This document shows, one piece after another, positions 18,650 to 30,892 of a stretch of 64,000 bases of DNA. This stretch comes from Monocercomonoides exilis (Eukaryota; Preaxostyla; Oxymonadida; Polymastigidae), in NCBI GenBank assembly GCA_001643675.2, contig LSRY02000002.1, positions 1,199,001 through 1,263,000 of the forward strand. Reading direction: 5' to 3'. The notes beneath the pieces were generated by a model. The model saw only the letters and a list, made by a program, of their open reading frames with translations. It was not told where the DNA came from and did no database searches. Each line of letters opens with the position of its first letter. The stretch's first letter is position 1. A program made the translations under genes and the position numbers.

Positions 18650-21128
18650 TTATTTTGTATGTTTAAAATCATCAAGTGGTAATGACATAGCCATAGGATG
18701 ACTTCTAAGAATTGCAGAAATATCATCACAGCATTCGCAGCAAACGTGATCTTGTTCCTTCACTTTCTCTAGTTCTTCAATCTGAAATTTTTATTTTTGA
18801 TAGAAATTTTTGAAAAAATATTATAACAACAATAAAGAAAAGTCAAACTCTCTTTTTCCAGTCATCTTGCCAATCGATGCCTTGCCTATATTTAACCATC
18901 AAAATTTGCGACATAACTGAAATAGCAATTTCTCCAGGTGCACTTCCTCCTGTTCTCAGACCGATGGGAGCAAAAAGAGAGTTCAGCAAAGAATATGAAA
19001 TTCCCTCGCTCATCAGACGGCGATATGTGTTTGTGCATTTTGCAATGCTTCCAATCATACCTTTTTTTTGATAGTCATAATGAATATTTGTGAAGCAATA
19101 AATAAGCATATAGAGAAAAAACAAAATTAAAGAAAAGAAAAAGAAAAAGAAAAATCTTCAAACCAATGTATTTTGGTCTCAATGGCAATGCATGTTTGAC
19201 TACATCGTAATCAAATGAATGTCCTCTTGTCATGGCAACGATGAATGTTTCTGTGTCAATGACAATCGTTGGAAGATCCCTTTTGATATTTTAAATAGAT
19301 ATGATAAAAGAAGGTTAACGTTCAATGAAAATTAGAAATAAGAAAGATAACAAATATTCGTTCATTTTAAGAAATGAGACAAGAATGTTTGTTTTTATCA
19401 GTTTGTTCAATAAATAAAGGAAAATTGTGAATGAAAAAGAAGAAGAAGAAGAATAGCAACACACTTTTTGAAGTCGATGACTCTACAAGAATCAGCTTCT
19501 GGAAATCGCTCTTTGTTGCAGAATTCTTCTCTGTCATCAAAGACAGAAACGCAAAATCCTGCTATCTTTGCAACTTGATACACTTGAAATAGGAAAGTGA
19601 TGTTTCAAATTTTATTGAATCGTCGAAAAAATTCAATGAAAACATAAATGAAATTAGAAAATTTGAAAGAACAAATGCATTTCAATTGAAAATGATTGCA
19701 AAATAAACAGAAATAAATAGCACAAACTTGCATGTCCACAATGGCCACCTCCAAAAATAAGCAGCCTGGGCAGTGGAAACACAGAATTGACAAAGATAAA
19801 TGGAGCAAAATGGACAAGTTGCGAATCTGATGGAGACTGAGAGGAAGAAGGTGAAGAAGGAGAAGACGATGGCGAAGCAGAAGAAGAAGGAGAAGACGAA
19901 GACGAGGCTTCTGTTGTGTTAAAAGTGATGTGGTCAAAAGAAGATGGATCAGACGGAGGAACAGGCGGTGGGGGAGCTCCAAATGTGGAAGGACAACAAG
20001 ACGAAGGCGGTACCAAAAGCGAAGCCAAACTGCCTTTTCCTCCTTTTTTTGGGGTTTCTGCACATTCGTGCGTGGTTGATGATACAAGCACTGATACAGC
20101 TATATCTCCGAAAAGATCATCGTTGAAATGGTCTGCTAAGCAGGATTCCATGACGGCATCAAGTGGAATCAAACCTTCCGAAGATGGCAGCGTTGATGAA
20201 GAGGGAACTTGAGAAGAAGAAGAAGAAGTTTGACAGCATTTCCATTTTCCAAGTGAGCCAATAGAATGAACCAGCTTCGCTGGATTATGTGAAGAAGACT
20301 CTGGATCATTATCTCTTCCAAACACTGTTGTTAAACGTTCCACAGTAACTGGAATTGGTCTTGCATAGTAGCTTCCATCAGAATCAGCTAGTGCACTGAT
20401 TAACGAGTCCACATTTTTTTCGCTGATTCAACAGTAAGAGATGCAATAAACATCATTACAACGATTTCCAAGTTTAAAAAAATTATAATAATTAAGTATT
20501 GTCAAAAAAAGAAACCATTGGGTTATTTTCATCGTTTCGAAGCAATGTCGTAATTGTTTTTTTCCTTGCTCTTCCTTTGCTTCTGTTTCATATGTTCCTG
20601 TCAATTGTTGAACCATAAGCTGTACTGAATTAAGAATTGTTGCCGTTTCAAGTTTGTGTTGTTCGCATCTTTCTGATGATTCAAAAAGAGAAGGATCAGT
20701 TGTTGGAAGTAATGGTTCGATAAGCAATGTTGCTTTTCCTCCACAAATCATTCCAAGATTGTTCGCTTTATTATTTGTAAGAGCAATTGTCTGAAGGATT
20801 GGAAAGTCTGTTTAATGATAATACTTTTTGAAATTTAAAAAAGAAAAAAATAAATACCTATCTTTTTTTCAATGATTTTTTTGCATGTAGAAACAATATA
20901 TCCTTCAAGTGCTCCTCCTCCTACAGTTCCTGCAATTCTTCCATTAATGTCGCAAAGCATTCTTCCGTGCTTTGGTGTTGGTAATGAACCGCCCACTTTA
21001 ACTGAAATTTTTTTGAAAACAATGTTTTAAAACCATGATTCTCGCATAGTAATTTTCAAACCAGGAGTGACAATGCAAAAGTGCTTTCCAAAACATCCGG
21101 AAATCGTTCTAATTGTTTCGGTATCCAT
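18650..21128 (-). CDS. XdhC/CoxI-family molybdenum-hydroxylase accessory protein, intron-bearing
   Basis: Bacterial XdhC proteins bind molybdenum cofactor, aid its sulfuration and insert it into xanthine dehydrogenase-type enzymes. Eight exons: 21128-21062, 21001-20858, 20807-20516, 20422-19728, 19582-19465, 19279-19164, 19060-18849 and 18781-18650; 591 residues. The N-terminal XdhC_CoxI domain shows GRIAGTVGGGALEGY (about 43-57) and GMICGGKATLLIEPL (89-103). The C-terminal Rossmann domain shows PRLLIFGGGHCGHAMYQVAK (about 386-405), VFDDREEF, AMTRGHSFDYDVVKHAL, YIGMIGS and LFAPIGLRTGGSAPGEIAISV, all in bacterial order. A roughly 200-residue linker rich in Ser and Pro has no bacterial counterpart. 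The tail contains VCCECCDD. Eukaryotic xanthine dehydrogenases normally use a MOCOS-type sulfurase, so this points to lateral transfer followed by intron gain. No molybdoenzyme gene lies in the window. Confidence 0.87.
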
Positions 21129-21274
21129 GAATTTGAACGAATTTTTATTCGTAAGCCCAAAATAATATTTAAAAAATTGTGAAATTTTTAAAACTAAAAA
21201 ATAATTGAGAAAATGAAGATGGAATTGAAATGTTACAAAATTAATAATACAATAAAATTATGTGATTTATTTTT

Positions 21275-24200
21275 TCAGTCTGAATAATCACCAAAACGAT
21301 GAGCCAAGGATTGTTTGCTAAAGAATAAAGATAACAATTAAATCAAACATCAAAATATCAAATAAAACAAACTTTTGTTCTTCAATGTCTTGAATCATTG
21401 CATTCAGCGCGATTTCGTATTTCCTCCTTATGAGGTCTCTCTTCAGCTTTCCGGATACCGCCAAAAACCCATTGTATGTGTCCCATTGTTCTTCCTGCGC
21501 AATAACGATGTTGCGAATAGCCTCAAAATGCCTCAAGTCTTGCGGGTTTTGCTCGTGAAAACGGGCGAGGTCGTTCAGGACGAGGCGCTGGATGAGTGGA
21601 GAATGTGAAAGGAGGAGCAGCTGCTGCGGGTGGAAGTGAGGTGGCTGGGGTGGGGTGACTGGGGTGGTGGAGGATGGGTGGAGAAGAGGCGAATGGGGGA
21701 ATAAGGAAGGTGAGGTTGAGGGAGATGAAGAAGAGGAAGAGGAAGAAGATGGAGAAAGTGTTTTGAAAGACGAGCGAGGGCTCATTGAAGCGCTTGGGGT
21801 GCGAGGAGAAGATAATAAAGTTGGGCTGTTATCACCAAAAGAAGACAGAGAAGAAGAGGAAGATGAAGAAGAAGAAGAAGAAGTGAAACCCGGAGAATTA
21901 GAGTTCGGAGAATTAATGTGTGTTGTTATGGATCCTATTTTGGCTCCAGTGGCAGACGATGTGCTGAGCCCGCCAAATGAGAATGTTGGGGCGTTTGTTC
22001 GCTGAGTTGCGGGCTTTTTTGCGGCCGCCTTCGTTTTGTCAGCATTTGCTTTGTCTGAAGAATCATATGAAGTGTTTAGTGATTCTTTTCCTTCTCTTTT
22101 TCCTTCTCCTTCTTGTTCTTTTGATTCATCATCATGTTGTTGTTGCTGCTGCTGCTGCTGTAATTGCAATTGTTGCTGTTGTTCAGATGCCTTCTCAAAG
22201 GCAATCATCTGCTCGTGCCATTCAGTCAGACGCTGCAGATAGTTGTCGACAATCGGAGCAATGTCTGATAGAAAATCAATAAATAAATAATTTTATTTAA
22301 AAAAAATTTAAAATAAAGAAAGGAAGAGAATAAAGAAAAATGCATTGCCAATTATTTATTTTTTTTTTTTTTGAAGTTTAAGAAGAATAAGGAGAGGAAA
22401 ATGCATAATGAAAGTTTTTGAGTTCAAAAGAACACAAGAAACTCTTAAAAATAATAATGGTGATATCAACAGCCATGTTCAGCTCATTCATATTCTTTCT
22501 TCTTTTCTCTTTCTTCCCTTTCCCATTTTCTCCCTTTTCTCCTTTTCTCCTTTTCTCCTTTTCCCTTTTCCCTTTTTTCCCTTTCCCCTTTTTTCCCCTC
22601 TTTTCCCCCTCTTTTCACATACCCCACCCTACACATCGAGGTGCAATGCGTGTCATGATGTTTTCCCAGTCGAGTGTCACGACTGCAACCAGAAATGAAG
22701 ACGTGCGTGGGCCATACACCATTATCTGATTGACGCTCTCACATCGACTGTATGCTCTATTGGGAGAAAAAAATAAAATAAAATAAAATAAAATAAAATA
22801 AAATAAATAAATAAATGAGATAAATTGTATAAAATATGCATATGAACACATGCATATATATGAAAAAGTAAATAGAATGAGAATTAATTATAAAGAAATA
22901 TTAAAAAAATAATAAAATAATGCAATTCAAAAAGTTTTTTCAGTTTATATTCAAATACAGACAAAACTCAACACCAGCAAATTCTTTCTCTTTCTCTTTC
23001 TCTTTCTCTCTCTCTCTCTTTTTTTTTTTTTTTTTTACTTTTTTTTTTTTTTTTTTTTGTCCCTCCTCCAATATTCATACTCTTCCAATCGTTCTGCACA
23101 CACAAACTCGCCCTGTGCCAGTTTGAATATGTTCTTCCTTCTGTCGATGATGCGGAGAGAGAATGGGATACCCGGATACATTCCCTGTGGTGAGGCAGCA
23201 GAAAGAGGAGGAGAAAAGGAGAGAGAAGAAGAGGAAGCAGAAGAGGAAGAAGAGGTGGAAGAAGAAGAGGTGGATGAGGTGGATGGAGAAGACATGGATG
23301 GAGATGAATATGAAGAAGAAGAAGAAGATGATGATGATGATGATGATGAAAAGTGTGTGGGTGGAGAAGAAGACTGACAAAAACGAACGTGTGGTTGTGA
23401 ATGAGACAAAGAATATGAAGGGAAAAGAGAAGAGCCAGAGGTGTTTTCATTTGAATTTGGGGAAGAGGAAGAAGAAGAAGCAAAATGAGGTGAAGTGGAG
23501 GAAGGAGAAGGAGAAGAAGAATGAGAAGAGGAAGGGGAAGTGGAAGAGGAAGAAGCAGAACACGAAGCGAATGGTAAAGATTGAGCGTCAGATGTTGGAG
23601 AAAGAGTAAATGAACTGCTTTGAGGTGGAGTGGATGTGGTGTCGAAGGCAGATGATGGTGAAGTGGAGGAGGAAGAAGAGGAAGAAGAGGAAGAAGAAGA
23701 GGAAGAAGAAGAGGAAGAAGAAGATGATGATGATGCTAACATTGAAAAAGAAGGAGAAGAAGAAGGAGAGGAAGAAGAAGGAGATGATGATGATGATGAT
23801 GATCCATTATTCTTCTCTCCTTCTTTCTCTTCCTTTGAAAATGAAGCCAGTGAAGGTAGATCAAAAGATTTCACTGCATTATCGCTCTTCCCTTCATACC
23901 CTCCTTCTCTTTCCCTCTCCCTCTCCTTCTCCTTCTCCTCCTCTCCTCCTTCTCTTTCTCTTTCTCTTTCCTCTCCTCCCTCTCCTTCCTCTCCTTCCTC
24001 TCCAAACGCCTCCTTATCCTCCTCCTTATACCCAGCCGGTATCCACATCCCCACGTCCCCCGTGCGAAACCAGCCATCGTTCGTCAGCACTTCCCTCGTG
24101 TGTTCTTCGTCTTTGTAATATCCGCTGAACAGACTTCTGCCACGAAGAAGCACTTCACCGCGGGGGTGGGGCACATCGGAGACGGAATAGTCCATGGCGG

Positions 24201-24996
24201 GGATGTCGGCGAGGCAGACTTCCATTCCTGAGCGAATGAAAGAGAAGAAGAGGAGGAAGAAGAAGAAGAAGAAGAAGAAAGAAGAAGTAAATGAGAAGGA
24301 AGTGAAGATGTTTATTTTAAAAGAAAAAGAGAAAGAAAGAACATTTAAAAAACACATTCAGTTTCAAAGAAAAAGCAGGCACATCATTCAAATTAAATTC
24401 GTGCTCTTCTTAAAAAATTGTTGTTATCATAAGCATAAACATTAACATCCAATCGCACACACATACATGCATATTCACATTCACACACACACAAACACAA
24501 ACACAAACCTTTCAGTGGAATCCCCACATTCCCTCCATCGTATCTGTTCCAGAGTGTCGTCGAGGCAGCTCCAGCCGTCTCTGTTGTGCCATACGCCTCG
24601 ATCATCGGCGCATCCAGTGCGAGCGACATGAATTCCCCCAGGTGTGCCGGCAGAGGTGCGGTTGAGCAGACAAGCAGACGGACATGGCCACCAAAGTTCT
24701 GCTTGATGCTGTTGAAGATCAAGCGGTCGTACCAGGGCAGCGCAGAGGGCTGGAGGTGGGAAGGGACGGGGGATGGAGGGGAGGTGCGATGGGCAGCTGT
24801 TGAAGAAGAGGAGAAAGTGGGAGGGTGGAAAGAGGATGTGTAGTTGTGAATGAGGGAAAGAAAGAGAGAGAGAAATTTTATATATGGAGCAAGGAAAATG
24901 AATAAAGAGTTATGAAATGGAAATAAAAAAGAAAATAAATGAAGGGGAAAATAATAATGTTGCATTGTTTAGAAAAAAAAAAAAAAAAAAAAAAAA

Positions 24997-25071
<75 letters not shown>

Positions 25072-27141
25072 AATAAAATAAAATAAAATAAAATAAAATA
25101 AAATAAATCATTTTCCTCTTAACAACGAAATTTCCTTCAAATATATTTCACCCACCTTTTTTAGCAGCGTATGCCTGGTTGAAAATCCACCGCTTGAAAA
25201 ACCAGCTTGTAGTGATTTGCTGGTTGATGCGGGCACACGTCTTGGAGAACACACGAGGAACACCTGAAAAAAGAGGAAGATATGTGGGAACAAATACAAA
25301 AATAGCATATTTCAGCAAAAAAATATAATAAATATTATAAATAATTAAGAATAATGATTATTAGTATTATTATTCGCTATTCACTCATTTATTTTCTTCA
25401 TAAAGACAAAAAACAGAAAAAAATATTTTTTCATTCAATTTCTCAATCTCCTCTTCCTCCTCTTCCTCCTCTTCCTCCTCCTCCTCCTCTCACACCGCAA
25501 ATGATCGTCGGCTTCAGCTCCACAATATCGCTGCTCAGATGAGCTAAGTCACCCGAATAGAAGCCAATAGATGCACCAATACACTGCAGTGCTATGTGAA
25601 TGACTCTCTCCATTATGTGAGAGAGGGGAAGAAAAGACAAGTAAACATCTCTTTCGATGGATGCTGAGGCAACCAGCGGAATGGAAGGAGAAGAAGCTGT
25701 CACGGGAGAGCAGGAAAGAGGTGGGAATGACGTGTCTTCTTTGGAGGATTCTGAAGAAGAAGAATTAGAAGAAGGAGAAGGAGAAGGAGAAGGCAGATCT
25801 GCTCTGTTGCAGCTGGGGAGGAAAGAAGAGGCGCTTGCATCTGAAGCCATCAGATATGCTGCTTCTTCTGCATTGGGGAGTCGAGGCCATGTTGAAGGCG
25901 CAGACTGAGAAGAAGCGCTTTGTGCAGACTGGGCGCTGAGGGAAAAGGGACTTGTGAACATTCCTGAAGCTGAGGTATTATTTTTAAAAAAAAATTACAT
26001 TTGAGGAGGAGGGGGGGGGGGGGATAAAAAAAAGACGGAAAAAATAAATAAAACATTTAAAGAAGGAGAAGATATTTTTAAATTCAAAAAAAAAAATTAA
26101 CCAAAAAATTATGAAAAAAACAGTCTCCAAACCAGTTGGATGTGATGATGATGCTTCGATTTGTACGTCGTGGCGCCGCGGGACAGGAGGAGGTATTCTT
26201 TGAAGGAGCATTGCAGCTGAATGGATAAGAGCAGAGTGAGTTAGGATACACCCCTTTGGCACTCCTGTGCTTCCGGATGTGTACATAATCGTTGCTGGAT
26301 CAAAGGGAGATGCAACTGTCCCGGGATGCGGATGCGTTCTTCCAATTTCGATGATTTCAGAGAACAAGTGCGTTATTCCATGATAATGACGTTTTCTATA
26401 AAAAAATCGCGTTAATTTGAAAAAAATGCATTTTGTATTGTCAATGACTTTCAAAATATTTCAAACCTTCCAGAATAACTAATTAGTATAACAATTTGCA
26501 GCTTTGGAACTGTTCCAGTTTTTATCACATCGGAAACAAATCTCAATTTTTCTTCTGAGCATACAATCGCTTTAATGTCAGAATGACGAACAATAAATTG
26601 GTTGTCTGCGATGAGGCCTGCATCATGAATTGGAACTGAAACAAAATTCTGTCTTGCGCATGCAAGGTCCGTTATTCTCCATTCTGGACAATTTTTGGCT
26701 GCAATTCCGACCTTTTGATAGATGATTAAAAAAGAAGAAGAAAAGACGACCAAAAATAAATAAAGTCAAAAAATTCTTTTGTTTTTAATAAGAAAAGTTT
26801 TTCAAACATGATCATGAGGCTTTAATCCGATGGCTGCCAGACCAGAGCCAATGTACGAAACAAGTTCGGAAACAGCTCCATATGTTAACCATTGAAAGGC
26901 ACCCTTTTGTTTTGAACAAATTTTTAAAAATAAATAAATAAAAATTATAAAATACTCTGCTTTTTGGTATATGTGCATTTTGCCTCTGACCAAAACAGTT
27001 CATATCTCTAAATGAAAGCGCGCAAGTTTGAAAAAGTGAGTGAAGATTGTATCCAGCTGGATTGAGTATTTCTGTAAATTTATTTTCTAATTTTTCATTA
27101 TTTTTTTGTGAATTCTCAGCAGATAATGTGGAAATACTCAT
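21275..27141 (-). CDS. Long-chain acyl-CoA synthetase with large low-complexity inserts
   Basis: This adenylate-forming enzyme activates long-chain fatty acids with ATP and CoA. Eleven exons: 27141-26956, 26903-26808, 26711-26467, 26395-26133, 25969-25496, 25263-25156, 24796-24509, 24227-23081, 22756-22623, 22264-21373 and 21317-21275; 1291 residues against about 700 normally. Motifs in order: VGIAAKNCPEW, the P-loop YTSGSTGVPKG (214-224), LPLSHIMERV, VPRVF, EAYGTTE, GWFRTGDVG and IDRRKNIFKLAQGEFV. A roughly 285-residue acidic then poly-Ser insert sits between GDVGMWIPAGY (about 620) and LRIIDRRKN (about 911). A second Gln/Ser insert lies near the C-terminus before GKLKRDLIRRKYE. Both stay in frame, and the flanking motifs are intact, so I read them as translated loops. 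Introns carry TTTA/TTTTA arrays (sense strand), a G12 run and polypurine tracts. The start is 67 bases from the divergent USP14 start. Confidence 0.88.
24974..25107 (-). repeat. TTTA/TTTTA microsatellite in acyl-CoA synthetase intron 6
   Basis: A 23-base A run is followed by a long (AAAT)n array and then (AAAAT)n on the plus strand, inside the intron 25155-24797 of the minus-strand gene. On the sense strand it reads TTTTA, TTTA and T. Its placement mirrors the intronic arrays in other genes here. Confidence 0.8.
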
Positions 27142-27208
27142 TCTTCAAAATTAGATATTAGAATGGTTAAAGATCGAAAGATCGCAAGAAAACAATTTCG
27201 GAGAAAAA
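27142..27208. promoter_or_regulatory. 67-base bidirectional promoter, acyl-CoA synthetase / USP14
   Basis: The opposing start codons at 27141 (-) and 27209 (+) leave only 67 bases for both promoters and leaders. I see no distinctive motif beyond A/T richness. Confidence 0.45.
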
Positions 27209-29463
27209 ATGTCCACATTTAATGGTCTGCTTTGAAACTCTCGAAGCTATATTGGATTAATTGTTATTTTAACTTTTTTATCATTTTGGCATTTTTCCAT
27301 GGAACAATAAATTTATCCAACATATTTTATTAAGTGAACGTAAAATGGCAAAAAGAAACAATAAAAGTGGCAATTGATCTTTCTCAACCTGGAGCGTTAT
27401 TCCGTTCACAGTTGATGTCATTGACAAATGTCCCTGGTGATCGCATGAAGCTTCTTTTTAAAGGAAAGAAGATTGAAGATGATACGGACCTTTCTACTTT
27501 AAATATCCAAGAAAATGCTCCAATTATGATGGTTGGAAGTGCTAGCGCAGTACCGTTGGGTCCAAAACAACCTATAAAATTTATTGAGGATTTGACTGAA
27601 GAAGAGAAACGAAAGGTCGGAGCTGAAATTGTACCTGCAGGAATTGAGAATCTTGGAAACACTTGTTATTTCAATTCAGTAATTCAAGCTTTGCGCTATA
27701 CTCCTGAACTTTATGGCTCACTTAAAAATTTTTCAGAAGATGAAAGTAAAGCTTCAAAGAATGGATTTTCGAAATTGCTTTTTTCAACATTTGATATGCT
27801 CCATAAATCTACAAAAGCAATTGTGCCTGTACAGATTCTTGCTGCTTTCAAAAAGAAATATCCACAATTTGATCAAAAAACAGAGCAAGGTTTTCCACTT
27901 CAACAGGATGCTGAAGAATGCTTTATTGAATTGATGTCTACACTTCGAGATGTTCCTGGTTTGTTGTTAATTTTATATTTCATTAATTTTTTTATGAACA
28001 ACTTTTATTTTCATATTAATGCATATGCACATGAATAATGCATCTGGATTATTTCATTCTTACTGGATTGAATAGCACTTCCTTTAAATGATGCAGATAA
28101 AACATTAGAAACAGCATGGCCTCCGCAAAACATTGTTGAGCAGCTGTTCGATGGCAAGCTCGAAGTTAGATACAAAAATATGGAATTGGATCCAGATGCA
28201 GCATCAGAAGCTAAATCCTCACCAACCGCTTCATCATCATCTTCTTCTTCTTCTTCTTCAACTTCAACTTCTGTTCCGGAAGGACTTCACGAAGAAACCG
28301 TTTCCGTCGAAAACTTCTTCCAGCTGCAGATTCCCATTGACCAAGCGACGATGTACTTGAACGAAGGTGTCCGCAACTCGCTATCAGGCTCGATCATGAA
28401 GCACAGCAATGTGCTGGGCAGAGATGCGATGTTCTCCACAGAGAAGAAGATTTCGATGCTACCTCCGTATCTTGTTCTTCACATATCTCGTTTTGACTGG
28501 AGGAAGAAAGAAACGCTGTCACGTGCTGACGCTCATCGTGTGAAAGTGCTGAAGAAGATGGCTTATGGCATGTACTTGGATATGTACGACTTCTGCACAG
28601 AGTCGCAGAAAAGGCTGCTTTCAACCAGAAGAGACGAGTTAAAAAGAGAGAGAGACGAGCGGATGGAGAAAGCAAAGCAGGATTTGGAGAAGAAGCTGGA
28701 CTTGGAGAATGAAGAAGAAAAGGCTATCTTTAAGAGAGAGAAGGAGTTGGAGAAGGAAAGGCTGAAAGGACGTGGAATTAAAGACAGAGAAGCTCAGTTG
28801 AAGTTGGAGCAAGAGAAGAAAGAGAAAGAGAAGGAAAAGGAAAAGGAAAGAGAGTTGGAAAAAGAGAAAGAGAAAGAGAAAGAGAAAGAAAAGAAGGACT
28901 CAATTGTAATGGACATTGAGCCCAGTGCATCTTCTTCTGCCACTCCTTCGTCATCGTCGACTCCTTCAGCCGAGGCATCTCCAAAAGCCGAAGAAGAAAA
29001 AACTGTCGATCCGTTCTCAACAACCGAGCCGTTTTCGCTGGTTGGGCCGCGGAGACCGACAACTGGGGTGTATGAGCTGTATGCTGTTGTGTGCCACGAA
29101 GGGAAGCATGCAGAAGGAGGGCATTACATGTGCTGGGTGAAGAGGAGGAAAGGTGTGTTGTGCATATTATTATTGCTATTTTTAATAGAAAATTTTAATA
29201 AATTATCTCTTTGTTTTTAATTTGATTCCTTTTTTCTCGTTTTATATTTTTTTTTTTAATTATTTCGATGAAATTCTTCGTTATTTAAATTTTTGATGTT
29301 TTTTACTTGTTTTTTCTAACTTACAGATCTCTGGTATCACTTTAATGACAAGATCGTCTCTCGTGTCACTGACGACGACATCAAAAATCTTGCTGGCGGA
29401 GGGGAGCGCCCAACAAATTATCTGATGTTCTACCGCTCTGTGGATAGAATGGGCGATGATTAA
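27209..29463 (+). CDS. USP14: Proteasome-associated deubiquitinase USP14/UBP6
   Basis: This cysteine protease docks on the 26S proteasome base through its Ubl domain and trims ubiquitin chains. Four exons: 27209-27224, 27335-27958, 28076-29152 and 29327-29463; 617 residues. The tiny first exon supplies MSTFN, so the protein begins MSTFNVNVKWQKE like the USP14 Ubl. The Ubl ends near MMVGSA. The Cys box is GIENLGNTCYFNSVIQ with Cys116; QQDAEECF follows; the His box is GGHYMCWVKRRKDLWYHFND with His563. Other USP14 marks are LPPYLVLHISRFDWR and the terminal RPTNYLMFYRS. A blocking-loop-region insert of about 100 residues is a KE/KEKE coiled coil, with a Ser run earlier. The total exceeds the usual 490-500 residues because of these inserts. 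It converges on the CID/RS gene. Confidence 0.93.
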
Positions 29464-30892
29464 ACATTGCACCATTGCTGTGAGCAAGTGTTTAGCATTC
29501 ATTTCTCGATTCGTTTTTTTATAAAATAATAATAATAATTAAATTGTTCTGTTTGGTTCTTTTTTTCCTTCTCTTTTATTAATTGTTCATCTCATATTGT
29601 TTTGAACAATGCGCATATTTATCTCTTTTAAAAAAAGTAAGACTATGAATGTTTTAAAGTTCAAATTTACAGAAAGACAGCAAAAAAAAAAAAGAAAGAA
29701 AGAAATTTATTTTTTCAGTTTATAAGAAAGCCCAAGATGAACATTGTTAATCTCATCATTAATTTCTATTTTCATTCATCGTTTTCTGCATCTCTTTTTT
29801 CTTTTTTCATTCTTTGTCTTGTTTCTTTGTAATTAGCAGTTTCCTATCTTTCTCACAATCGTGTGTTCAACTTCGATGACTTCTTCTCAATATTCCTTCT
29901 TGCTTCCATTTTTTTTTCTCGCTCACAAACAAATTTGTTATCTCGCAGTTGCTTTCTTATTGATATGACATTTTGATTGCGATTGTTTTTTTTTTTTTTT
30001 CGGTTAGCAAACAATACAACGCTTAGCAAAATGAATTTCATGAATTGCACCAAGTTATTGAATCGTTTAAAGATAATTAAAAACAAATCGTTGTTGCAAG
30101 AAAGGATTAATTGGCACAATTCTATGCTTTTAATTTTGAGTGTTTGGATAAAGAAAAAAGAGTTTTTGTGTTTCAAAGCATCAAACTCTATCCATGTAAT
30201 TTTTTTTTCTTCAACTTTTCATTTTTATTAAACACAGAACAATAATTAATTGTAGATAAATTATTTCTTCAGTTGCCAGTCCTCACAAATTCGGATTCGA
30301 AAATTTCACTTTCATAATTCTTAACTCTTTATTTACCAAAATTTTAACAATAACTTTCAAGAAAGAATAATATTAAATGAAGGAATTTTTCATACAGCGA
30401 AAAGCTGATTTCCATAAAACTTTTTTTGAGAACAACTGTCGAAACAAAATCATAAATATTTTTTCTTCGAATTTTTCGGCTTCAAATAGAGATTATATCA
30501 ATTGTTATTTTAACAAATTAGAAAATAAATGTGCAAAAAGATTAAAAGTCCAGGAGCTTCAGTTGGCGATGTATTCCATTAAAAGATTAAACTTGAATAT
30601 ATCGAGAATTGGTTATGTTTCTCCAAAATAATTCGTTTAAAAAAAAAAGGTGAAGTTAATTTATATCATGAAATTGTCTTTGTAAGTATAATAAGCCCAA
30701 GACAAAAGATGTTTCAAAATTTTGGCTTAAGAAAATAATATCTTGGGATATCTTTGAAGAAAAAAAAATCAATTTCAACATTAAAACTAATTTTCATAAG
30801 CAACATAACTATGCTATCATTGAAGAATTACGAGTATTAGTGTAAATTTTTCGGGTGTATTTGTAAGAAAATTAAGACTGGTAATCCAGATA
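29464..30892. other. Intergenic region between convergent genes
   Basis: About 1.4 kb separates the USP14 stop from the CID/RS stop. It holds several A and T runs and small open frames on both strands, the best being 84 codons at 30377-30631 (+). None shows a motif or homology I recognise. It may include a small undetected gene, but I cannot support one. Confidence 0.5.

Noticed and set aside
22131-22176. CRISPR-like or regulatory repeat of CTG/TTG units
   Set aside because: It is the codon run for a poly-Gln stretch in the acyl-CoA synthetase insert on the minus strand; no spacers exist.
23057-24128. Long Glu- and Lys-rich plus-strand frames
   Set aside because: They are antisense shadows of the poly-Ser/acidic insert in the acyl-CoA synthetase, which joins conserved enzyme motifs in frame.
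30377-30631. 84-codon plus-strand frame between USP14 and the CID/RS gene
   Set aside because: No motif, no obvious splicing partner and AT-driven composition; too weak to call.
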